A DNA stretch of 64,000 bases, taken from NCBI GenBank assembly GCA_950097015.1, contig CATNEN010000025.1, positions 9,171,001 through 9,235,000 on the forward strand, written 5' to 3'. Below, in pieces: positions 55,127 through 64,000 of this stretch (the stretch's first letter is position 1; every line of letters starts with the position of its first letter). Source of the DNA: Macrostomum hystrix. Taxonomy: Eukaryota; Platyhelminthes; Macrostomidae. Under the pieces are notes generated by a model that had not been told where the DNA came from, made no database searches, and worked only from the letters and a program-made list of their open reading frames with translations. A program made the translations under genes and the position numbers.

Positions 55127-55461
55127 AATTGCACTGATTTCTTTTGTTTCATCGTGTGAAATATTACTTGTGGAATCTACCTTCTACTATGAGTAGTTTG
55201 TCTTTTTTGACTTGGCAATACTTTCCTTAGTTGTGAGTTCATGTCTTTACAAAATCGACAATGGTGCCATTAAAAAGGAAGATTACTGTTTTTGCTTGCA
55301 GCCGATGTCAATCAAAATTGAGCCTAAATGTTATGTGCTAACATGCAACTTTATCCAGACTAATTATTTGCATACCATGCTTCACCAAGGCCATAAATCA
55401 ATCCAATTACGTGCAAGTGTTATAATTAGCCAACTTGAGTCTTTGGGCAGTTGAATACAAT

Positions 55462-56250
55462 ACAGGTGACAGACTCTGTAGCCTGTGCCCGATATACAGG
55501 TGACAGACTCTGTAGCCTGTGCCCGATATACAGGTGACAGACTCTGTAGCCTGTGCCCTAAATACAGGTGACAGACTCTGTAGCCTGTGCCCGATATACA
55601 GGTGACAGACTCTGTAGCCTGTGCCCGATATACAGGTGACAGACTCTGTAGCCTGTGCCCGATATACAGGTGACAGACTCTGTAGCCTGTGCCCGATATA
55701 CAGGTGACAGACTCTGTAGCCTGTGCCCGATATACAGGTGACAGACTCTGTAGCCTGTGCCCGATATACAGGTGACAGACTCTGTAGCCTGTGCCCGATA
55801 TACAGGTGACAGACTCTGTAGCCTGTGCCCGATATACAGGTGACAGACTCTGTAGCCTGTGCCCGATATACAGGTGACAGACTCTGTAGCCTGTGCCCGA
55901 TATACAGGTGACAGACTCTGTAGCCTGTGCCCGATATACAGGTGACAGACTCTGTAGCCTGTGCCCGATATACAGGTGACAGACTCTGTAGCCTGCGCCC
56001 GATATACAGGTGACAGACTCTGTAGCCTGCGCCCGATATACAGGTGACAGACTCTGTAGCCTGCGCCCGATATACAGGTGACAGACTCTGTAGCCTGTGC
56101 CCGATATACAGGTGACAGACTCTGTAGCCTGTGCCCGATATACAGGTGACAGACTCTGTAGCCTGCGCCCGATATACAGGTGACAGACTCTGTAGCCTGT
56201 GCCCGATATACAGGTGACAGACTCTAGCCTGTGCCCGATATACAGGTGAC
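55462..56250. repeat. 34-bp intergenic minisatellite carrying CAGGTG
   Basis: About 23 near-identical copies of a 34-bp unit with ATACAGGTGACAGACTCTGT and AGCCTGTGCCCGAT. One unit (55560) has TAAATA, and four clustered units (about 55990-56170) have GCGCCC for GTGCCC. It is open on the minus strand in two frames only because the unit has no stop there. Confidence 0.96.
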
Positions 56251-57559
56251 AGACTGTCACTAAAAGGCTTCATTTGATATTAGGATCTCGAATTTTTCCA
56301 GACTCATACTTGAATGAGACAAATTGCATCCTGCAGTGGGCATTGGGCCAAATTGGAAAACGAAAAAAAGCGGAATAGGGGAGTTAACTCGGTCCCAATT
56401 CCTATTGGATGCAGCCAAATGCGCGGCGCACTTTTGAGCACTGCCTTGGCGGCAGTTGGACCCGTTTGAGCAAATTCATTGGGCCAGACATTCCCAGCAT
56501 CTCAACAGGCTTCTGAAAAGCCTGTGCCTCAAGGCAACAGTTGCTTAAAAAGTAAATAACTGTGCGCGTAGCATACGCCCTGCTTAGGACAAGCAGTCAA
56601 GACTATTGTCAAAGTTGCAATAGAATACGAATAGACATTGTTGAATAACTTCTGGATATTAGTCAGGTAAGTCAGGACTTCAATTGCCTCTATTGGCTTC
56701 CTTCATTTTTCATTTTTAGTACTTTTTTTCAGTGATGTAGATTTACTGATAGATAAATGAATTGATAAACTGACCGTTTAATAGCTTAATTAGTTTGTAG
56801 ATAACTGGTTTTATTTAATAAATGTTTTCTTGTTCAAAATAATAGTAGATTGATAAGTAATTGCGTTTATAGGCTGATAGATAAATTAGGCTGATAATAG
56901 ATGGCTTGCCATTAGATAACCAGGTATACACTCTAATTGATAGATAATTTGGTGACACTGGACCCGCAGCCAGCGAGGAGGCAATTCTGCCCATTTCGCT
57001 GACTCCTGAGCACACACTCGCACACTGTGTACATCTGCACAGAATTTCCCGTTGTCAGGCAGCGTACAGGTGACAACCACTGTGCCTTGGAGATTGGCCC
57101 TTAAGGGATAAATTGCATAAAAAGACCAAATGAATGTGGCCTCGCCACGGAATCGAGCTTGGGACCTTGGCGCGAGAGCCAAACGTTTTAGACTCTTTAG
57201 ACTCTCTGCCTCTCACCTTGGGTTGATCGATTGATGGGTTGATATGGTGACAAACTCCATATATTAAAAGCCTGCAAAAAGTTTGTTACACTATCCTATT
57301 TAGTTGGACAGTTAAGAGATCTAGCCTAGAACTAATTTCTCAAATACATTTTCAGCTCCTCTCAAAAGCTCCACCACTTTTCCAACTTTATTATTCCACA
57401 AAAACTGACCATTTTAAAATCCCAATTAATCTTAAGTTGTCGCGGCAACTGAACTTTCCCGTAGTTTTTATCGCAGCTAGACGACAATCTGGCCAAAAAC
57501 TGCGGTTGGTGCGGAAAACCTGAACTCTAGCCTACGTTACTGAGTCTGACAAAACCGCA
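56251..57559. other. Spacer upstream of the cholinergic locus
   Basis: Unique AT-rich sequence with GATA/GATAAATT-rich stretches (56730-56960) and one SINE (56944-57215). No coding exon recognised. It may include regulatory DNA of the downstream VAChT/ChAT genes. Confidence 0.45.
56944..57215 (-). mobile_element. tRNA-derived SINE, family A
   Basis: Tail TTTGGTGACACTGGACCCGC, body GCTGACTCCTGAGCACACAC and GTTGTCAGGCAGCGTAC, head GGAATCGAGCTTGGGACCTT (reverse orientation). A slightly diverged copy of the family. Confidence 0.8.
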
Positions 57560-57677
57560 TACATTATTTAGGGGCCTTCAGCTCCCCCTAGAAGCGAGCG
57601 GTGGTTTGTTTGGCTGCCAGAGAAGTAGCTTTCCTTTTTCCTTCCTTCTCTCTCTAAAAACGTTACCAACTCAAGAG
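57560..57677 (+). promoter_or_regulatory. Candidate shared 5' leader exon of the VAChT/ChAT locus
   Basis: In animals VAChT and ChAT usually share a non-coding first exon. This stretch ends in a good donor (AGAG/GTAGGT, intron from 57678) on the same strand. Acceptors are available before VAChT (TTGTCACAG, exon from 58882) and before ChAT (TTTTTTCAG, near 62675). The upstream limit is arbitrary and no transcript evidence is available. A donor at 58320 (CTACAG/GTATTC) is an alternative. Confidence 0.3.
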
Positions 57678-58959
57678 GTAGGTTGGAAGAAGGAAGTCTG
57701 TGTGGCTGGGCCATAGCTGCTGCTGCTGCTGCTGCCGTCGCCGCAGCCTGCAGATGGCGCGGCTCTCATGGCTTCAGGTGCAGCCTCCCTGCTACCCACC
57801 TTGCTACCAAATGTCGATGGAGAACGGGAGCTGGCATGAGGCTGCTTTCACTCCATAATCCGAGCTGCTTCATAATTTGGTCGATTTCCCATCCGCCCCT
57901 GGCTGGAAAATCCTCCAATTCTCCCGGCATCTGTCTTGGGCTCTGGTCCCAGCTGGTCACTTGGTCTTCTCTTCGCTAAAAACCTAAGCAATAACTCTAC
58001 AGAAAAGAGCAGGCAATTTTGAAATCTGAATACTCAAAAGATGCAGGCTAGTTTATTTAAAGTTAATCCCCTCAATTGTACAAAGAAGCTACCTGAAACC
58101 CGTTTCAAAAGGAATCTTATAGACTTGTCATCTTGGAGGTGCTGCTCTTACCGTTTTTGCGCTCCTGAGCATGGGTCAGCAAACCAGCAATGCAGGCAGC
58201 CTCTCAACCCAACCCAACCGTCTTTTCTCCCATTATTTTTCTCCCCTCAGGTGGTAAGGGAGGGGACGGTGGAGGGACAGGGCGGGAGCTACAAAAGCAG
58301 AAAAAACACGGCTACAGGTATTCTTTAGGCAAACCCTCTCCACGCACCCACCCCGCCTTCTTTCTAGTTCCCAATTCTTGCTCTCGGATCTCAGCAGATC
58401 CCAGCTCCCCAGCAGCCCATCATAATAGGGCCTATTGATTTGCCAACTTGCGTTTCCACCTGCAGGCATCCGCCTGACACTCAAGTACTTTGTCGTCCGT
58501 CCCAGAGGCTCCTTAGCACCTGTCCGCCCCTATAACCGCCGCTCCAAGCCTTCCTTCCTTCCTCCGACACCAGCAACTCAAACTGATGCCCCAATTGTGG
58601 ATCCTTTGAGGAAGGGGATGAGACTAAGGCTGCGCTTGGAGGGCCGAAGTCAAGGAAAGTAGTAGACAGGTAGAAAGAGTCTTTAGACATCGGCCGGGTT
58701 TCACAGACCTGAGCTGAGCTGTGGGCGGAGTCCGATGCTATGAACAGCTTCCAACAGCTTCCAATTAACAGCTTCCAATTAACCAACACAAGGCAGATAC
58801 TGCAATGAGATTGGACTAATTTAAGAACAGATTTTTCAATTGAATGTTTTGTTTTAGTTTTGTGTATTTCCATTGTCACAGGAGGACATCCAAGAAGGAC
58901 ATCGACAGGAGCGCCAACACAGGGAGTCAAGAGGAAAGCCGAATCATAGCCCAGTCACA

Positions 58960-60624
58960 ATGTGGGCCTACCTGCAGTCGGTGATCGAGGAGCCGCAGTC
59001 GCAGCGCAAGCTGGTGCTGATCATCGTCTGTATCGCGCTGCTGTTGGACAACATGCTCTACATGGTCATTGTGCCAATCATCCCGCACTACCTCACCAAT
59101 GTCACTAACGAGCTGCGCAATCGGCAGGGCTACAATGAGACGACCACCAAGAACTACACGGTGATGAACAATCACACGCTCATTCACCACGTCAACCACA
59201 CCAGTGAGCTGAAGTTTCGTTGGCTGAGGTCGGAGAATGCCGATCCGAAAATTGGCTACCTGTTCGCAAGCAAGGCGGCAGTCCAGCTGCTCATCAACCC
59301 CATCAGCGGCACCATCATTGACCGCATGGGCTACGACAGGCCAATGATGTTCGGCCTGTCCATCATCTGCCTGTCCACCACTGTGTTCGCATTCGGCAAG
59401 TCCTACAATGTCATGTTCCTGGCGCGCAGCCTGCAGGGCCTTGGCTCCGCCTTCGCCGACACCTCCGGTCTGGCGATGATCGCCGACCGGTTTACGCAGG
59501 AAGCCGAGCGCACGAAATCTCTGGGCATTGCGCTGGCCTTCATCTCCTTTGGCTCGCTGGTGGCGCCGCCTTTCGGAGGGATTCTCTATCAGTACTTTGG
59601 CAAGGAGCTGCCCTTCATGGTGCTGGCGCTGATTGCCCTCATCGACGGCCTTCTGATGCTGATTGTCATGCGGCCAGTTCGAGTCGAGCGTCGCACACAG
59701 AAGGCCATCGGAGAGCTGCCCAAAGGGACGCCGTTTTATAAACTGATCCGCGACCCCTACATCGCCACCTGTGCCGGGGCTCTGGCCATGGCCAACGTGT
59801 CTCTGGCCTTCCTAGAGCCCACCATCTCCATCTGGATGCAGAAGCGCCTGAATTCCAGCAACTCGGAGCAGGGCCTAGTCTGGCTGCCGTCATTCTTTCC
59901 GCACGTCCTCGGTGTGTACAGCACCGTCTACCTGGCCCGCCGTTATCCAAAGTACCAGTGGCTCATGGCAGCCATAGGTTTAGCCATGGAGGGCATCTCC
60001 TGCCTGTTCGTGCCCTTCTGCACCGACTTCGTCTCGCTGATGATTCCAATCTGCCTGCTGTGCTACGGCATCGCCCTGATTGACACGGCCCTACTGCCCA
60101 CTCTGGCCTACGTTGTGGACCATCGCTATGTATCCGTGTACGGCTCCGTGTACGCCATTGCGGACCTCTCCTACAGCTTGGCCTATGCTGTGGGGCCCGT
60201 TGTGGCAGGTCAGCTGGTCACCGCCATCGGCTTCACCGGCATGAACATTGTCATCTTCCTGTCAAACATCCTGTACGCGCCTGTGCTCATGGTGCTCAGG
60301 AATGTCTACAAATACGAAGGATTCGAGCCGCCAAAGGACGGCCCCGAGGCTTTCATCGATGGCGGAGGCAATGGCGGTGACGTCGGCATCCAGGCGGCGC
60401 CGACGCCGCAGTACCGGACCTACATGCTGAACGGCGGTGAGAGCGGTGCGGCCAAGCCGCTCGACAGCAAGTCGGCGCTGCCGCCCGACGTGACCGACGG
60501 CGGAGGCGGCGACGGCTTCGTTGCCGACTTTCCTGACCTGCAGCAGCAGGCGCCGCCGCCGCCACCACTGCCGCCACGACCGCAGCAGCAGCTGGGCTGG
60601 ACGAATCGCGGTCCGTTGGATTGA
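58960..60624 (+). CDS. VAChT: Vesicular acetylcholine transporter (VAChT/UNC-17), intronless
   Basis: A proton-coupled antiporter that loads acetylcholine into synaptic vesicles; a 12-TM major facilitator protein, here 554 residues. TM1 carries the conserved aspartate (ALLLDNMLYMVIVPIIP, D30). The lumenal loop has several Asn-X-Thr sites. MFS motif A is DRMGYDRP. ARSLQGLGSAFADTSGLAMI and AFISFGSLVAPPFGGILY are family-typical. DPYIATCAGALAMANVSLAF and WLPSFFPHVLGVY match VAChT more closely than VMAT. TM10-11 has LIDTALLPTLAYVVD and SVYGSVYAIADLSYS. The C-terminus is Gly- then Pro-rich (PPPPPLPPRP, possible SH3 ligand). The coding region is one exon, as expected for the gene nested in ChAT's first intron. 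The start is the ATG at 58960; the frame stays open to the acceptor at 58881. Confidence 0.95.
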   Translation: MWAYLQSVIEEPQSQRKLVLIIVCIALLLDNMLYMVIVPIIPHYLTNVTNELRNRQGYNETTTKNYTVMNNHTLIHHVNHTSELKFRWLRSENADPKIGYLFASKAAVQLLINPISGTIIDRMGYDRPMMFGLSIICLSTTVFAFGKSYNVMFLARSLQGLGSAFADTSGLAMIADRFTQEAERTKSLGIALAFISFGSLVAPPFGGILYQYFGKELPFMVLALIALIDGLLMLIVMRPVRVERRTQKAIGELPKGTPFYKLIRDPYIATCAGALAMANVSLAFLEPTISIWMQKRLNSSNSEQGLVWLPSFFPHVLGVYSTVYLARRYPKYQWLMAAIGLAMEGISCLFVPFCTDFVSLMIPICLLCYGIALIDTALLPTLAYVVDHRYVSVYGSVYAIADLSYSLAYAVGPVVAGQLVTAIGFTGMNIVIFLSNILYAPVLMVLRNVYKYEGFEPPKDGPEAFIDGGGNGGDVGIQAAPTPQYRTYMLNGGESGAAKPLDSKSALPPDVTDGGGGDGFVADFPDLQQQAPPPPPLPPRPQQQLGWTNRGPLD

Positions 60625-62794
60625 GGCATTGTCCATGATTCTATTCTACACTAGGACCTGAGCATACTGATTGGGATGACAGAATGCCTTCAACTAGGAC
60701 GCAACGAGTGTGACCATGGGTAAAGAAATGAAGGATGGATTTTGCCAAAAAAAGCACACCAACGGAAGGGGCATTGGTTAATTCCTACTAGAAAAGTCAC
60801 AGAAATTTGAAAAGACTACTTACACTCGTACGAACAATTGCTAGCACTAATTATTTTCATCTTTTTCTAAGGCACGAGTAGAAAGATTCACCAAAATTAA
60901 CCGTGTAGTTTCTTTAATAATCTGTTCCATCAGTCTTGTCACAGATTTGTTCAAAAGCTTTTTTTAATGTCAAGTTTCTATCTTAATTTTTCTATCTTCA
61001 CTGCATGATGCGTGCTGGTTCAAAGTGTTTCAAATTGTCTTAGATGTGAAAAAAGACTCATTTTATTCTTGCAATGCTTAGCTTCTGTCTTCTGCTGTTT
61101 ATTGATGCGAATAATTCTTTTGTGAACAGCATAATAAGTTTGTAAGCTGTTTGTTTATCCTATTATCTTTCTACTGAACCATGGTTATGCTACTGATAGC
61201 AACTGAACTTTTATTTGCTTTTTAATACAAGGAATGATGTTCTCATTTCTGGAGAGTTCTCCAAAGAATTTGTTCAAGTTTAGCGTACCCTTTTTAGCTG
61301 TTCCTGCAGTTCGTGCAGAATTTTTTTAGTCCCTCATTGCATGAAAATGGTTGTTAAAAATAGCATATGCTTACCAATAATTTCTACTTTGCCTGTCTCT
61401 GCTTTCCTCCTAAATATTTGTTTTCAATAATTGCTTAGCAACAATCGATTACGTAATCTGTCATGAAAAAAATGTTACTGTTGTTAAATTGTTACGGACT
61501 CACTTTGTCCTGGCAAATCATTTGTCTAAGACTATTAGTCTGTTGTTCCCACTAGTCACTTACCGGAGGTCTGCCATAAGGCAGCTCGGCTGTAAGAAAC
61601 GCCAGTTGTGAAACTTTTATCTACGAAAACTTGATGCCGTGTCACTATGTTAATGTTAAGCTAATCCGAGTAGTTTTGTAATTTATCTTGCTACTTCCTT
61701 TTTTTCGCTTTACAATTCTGACTCTTGGACAAGCTAATGATTTCGACTATACAAAGATGCGGTCCTGCGCAATGCGGAGTACCCTGTCCTTCCCCAATGC
61801 TATTTCCCCATTTTAATTTATCGTTACCTAAAGAAACTTAAAGCAGTCGCACATACAGGTAAGTTAATTCTATTTAAATAGGACTTGGCTGTAGGGCAGC
61901 AATTTTTTATACTTGGTACCTTATCAATGGAGTTTGACGTTCTTATATTTTACTCGTCTAGCTCTGGTTTTCTCCTATTGTTCAATGGCTTAGTAGGCTT
62001 GACAATGACAAACTATTCAGTGGAACGATCTGGATCTAAATCAGTTTTGGTTTATCAAAAGAGATCGATAGGAGTACACATGCGATGCGTGAATATGCCA
62101 TTATCGTCTCTATTTTAAAGTACTGATCTAGAGCCGTTAGTCTTTGTGCTTAATCAATTTCGCCTTGTTTTGCTTGCAATGTACTTTGCCAGGGAATTGC
62201 TTCCGACCAGAAAGAGGCTAGGTGGCGCCCGGTCTCGGGTCAGATAAGAAGGCTGGGGAAAGGAGAGAACGGTGGCCAATTTTCTGTTGCCGCCGGCCTT
62301 CTCTTGGGATTATTATTGGGTCAATTTTCGCGCCAAAGTTACCAGAGAAGTTTATTTTCCCCCAAATAAGCTCGACGCTCCTTCCTAGACTGCGGCGGAG
62401 CAACTGAAATCTGACTGCGGAGGAAGATGTAGAAGCGAGTAGAGCTCATGGGATCACTAGGGAGGACGTCACTGCGGATATCCGGTGTCTATTGGAGTTG
62501 CTCTGTTAGCCATAGTTGCTCAGTGCCTTGTCGGCGTTGGCTTCCATTGGGAACCTACAGGATATCCCGCTATTATCAGCTAGGATTTGGCACACGTGTC
62601 TTTAACATATCTGCGCACCAATGACCATGACATTGACACTAACTATGCGATTACCAAAACCGAACCTTTTTTCAGCAAAAACGACGAAGCAGCAGCGAGG
62701 AAACGAAAAAAAAATCGGCAATTTTAGCGGCAGCGTCAGCGGCTGAAAGTTTCAAAGTTCCGTCTATCGCCGATCGTTTGATTAAAACAAGAAA
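60625..62794 (+). other. VAChT 3' flank and ChAT 5' intron/leader region
   Basis: About 2.2 kb of unique sequence, T-rich at 60900-61500. No coding exon recognised. An acceptor-like TTTTTTCAG ends near 62675, followed by a purine-rich leader into the ChAT ATG at 62795. This fits a spliced 5' UTR for ChAT. Confidence 0.5.
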
Positions 62795-63259
62795 ATGCCA
62801 GTCGACCAGGTCAGAGATTTTGTGCGACGCATGTCGACCAAAGACTCCGACGAATACCCCAATTGGGACCCGGCAGTGAGTCCGAATCTCAATGTTCTCT
62901 TACTAGTGATATTATTGTCGCTGGCGAACACTAGTACTAGAGCTGCTATTATTATGCTACTAGAAACAAATATTTAACATGTGATTTACATTAAATCAAA
63001 TGTGTTACTAGTTAAATGTGAAACGAAAGTCACCCATTTTACCTGCCATACAATCCCTTGATAGAAACCATTGCCGAGGCTACCTGTGCCTGAGCTGCAT
63101 AGCACCCTGGCGATGTACCTGAAGCTGGTTGAGCCGGTCGTGTCTGAGGACCGTTTGGCCAATACCAAGCGCATTGTGCACGAGTTTTTGCAACCTGGAG
63201 GCATTGGCGAGAAGCTACAGAAGCATCTTATTGAGACTGCAAAGACGAAAGATAATTGG
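62795..63259 (+). CDS. ChAT: Choline O-acetyltransferase, N-terminal two exons (partial)
   Basis: The enzyme makes acetylcholine from choline and acetyl-CoA in the nerve terminal cytosol. Exon 62795-62875 (MPVDQVRDFVRRMSTKDSD, ending PNWDPA) and exon 63065-63259, both phase 0. The second encodes KPLPRLPVPELHSTLAMY, an exact fit to the choline/carnitine acyltransferase signature 1 pattern. The typical NTKRIVHEFL and GIGEKLQKHL helices follow, ending at DNW before GTAAAA; in the family this Trp precedes the WW segment. Carnitine acetyltransferase has the same N-terminal signature; the choice of ChAT rests on its position directly after VAChT on the same strand. The remaining exons, including the catalytic His, lie beyond the window. 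Confidence 0.88.
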
Positions 63260-63324
63260 GTAAAAGATGAGTAATTGATGAATGAGGAGCAAAGAAACGT
63301 TTAAAACAACTTGAGAAGAGAGCT

Positions 63325-64000
63325 CGTTAGTAAACCTTGATCACTAGACCATTGTGCAGCGAGGCAGTCAGTGAACACTGATCACTAGACCATTGTGCAG
63401 CGAGGGAGTCAGTGAAAATTGATCACTAGACCCATGTTTGCAGCGAGGGAGTCAGTGAACACTGATCACTAGACCATTGTGCAGCGAGGGAGTCAGTGAA
63501 CACTGATCACTAGACCATGTTTGCAGCGAGGGAGTCAGTGAACACTGATCACTAGACCATTGTGCAGCGAGGGAGTCAGTGAACACTGATCACTAGACCA
63601 TGTTTGCAGCGAGGGAGTCAGTGAACACTGATCACTAGACCATGTTTGCAGCGAGGGAGTCAGTGAACACTGATCACTAGATCATTGTGCAGCGAGACAG
63701 TCAGTGAACACTGATCACTAGACCATTGTGCAGCGAGGGAGTCAGTGAAAATTGATCACTAGATCATTGTGCAGCGAGGGAGTCAGTGAAAATTGATCAC
63801 TAGATCATTGTGCAGCGAGGGAGTCAGTGAACACTGATCACTAGACCATTGTGCAGCGAGGGAGTCAGTGAAAATTGATCACTAGACCATTGTGCAGCGA
63901 GGGAGTCAGTGAAAACTGATCACTAGACCATTGTGCAGCGAGGGAGTCAGTGAACACTGATCACTAGACCATTGTGCAGCGAGGGAGTCAGTGAAAACTG
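63325..64000. repeat. 41-bp minisatellite in ChAT intron 2, open at right edge
   Basis: About 16 copies of a unit containing GTGCAGCGAGGGAGTCAGTG, AACACTGATCACTAGACC and ATT, with two alternating versions (CATTGTGCAG, 41 bp; CATGTTTGCAG). It begins about 65 bases after the exon 2 donor (63260) and continues beyond the window. It is unrelated in sequence to the 41-bp array at 5183. Confidence 0.95.

Noticed and set aside
59666-60636. Minus-strand frames within and after VAChT
   Set aside because: Shadows of the GC-rich VAChT coding exon with no homology of their own.

Overview
The window is nuclear DNA from an invertebrate animal. The protein genes are split by GT-AG introns, their products are metazoan neuronal proteins, and most of the remaining sequence is tandem repeat, SINE and retrotransposon. 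Coding exons are moderately GC-rich and introns more AT-rich. The density of private minisatellites and the gene set suggest a lophotrochozoan, perhaps a free-living flatworm such as a Macrostomum-like species. That taxon is inferred from overall impression, not from a diagnostic marker.

Layout. 1-12166 is almost gene-free: a 29-bp minisatellite (1-1238), unique sequence with a CA-rich microsatellite, then a 7-kb array of a 41-bp unit (5183-12166). 13372-38047 (+) is a 23-exon gene for a voltage-gated calcium channel alpha2delta subunit. I could thread it from signal peptide to C-terminal hydrophobic tail with consistent splice phases; one exon start (exon 12) is uncertain. Its introns hold at least nine different minisatellites, several tRNA-derived SINEs, an apparently intact antisense APE-type LINE ORF (19388-22504) and a broken retroelement/transposon composite (about 29226-31925). 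38762-43520 is intergenic and dominated by two further arrays. 43979-45938 (-) is a three-exon orphan class A GPCR with a SINE in each intron. 48467-52719 (+) is an RBFOX splicing factor with the canonical RRM exon structure. 53813-54926 (+) is a small two-exon gene of unknown function. 58960-60624 (+) is an intronless vesicular acetylcholine transporter, followed on the same strand from 62795 by the first two coding exons of a choline/carnitine acyltransferase, almost certainly choline acetyltransferase. This is the conserved cholinergic gene locus. ChAT runs off the right edge, and its second intron holds a further 41-bp array.

How the genes relate. The recognised genes fit a neuronal theme: presynaptic calcium-channel trafficking (alpha2delta), neuronal splicing (RBFOX), acetylcholine synthesis and vesicle loading (ChAT, VAChT), plus a receptor. 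Whether clustering reflects co-regulation cannot be told from one window.

The most unusual signal is architectural. Many introns carry their own unrelated minisatellite, and these tend to start at or just after the 5' splice site. In two cases the splice donor itself lies inside the repeated unit or at its start. One alpha2delta intron carries an array with eleven copies of the RBFOX-type TGCATG motif, with the RBFOX gene about 30 kb away. No CRISPR, bacterial operon or canonical tRNA/rRNA gene was seen.
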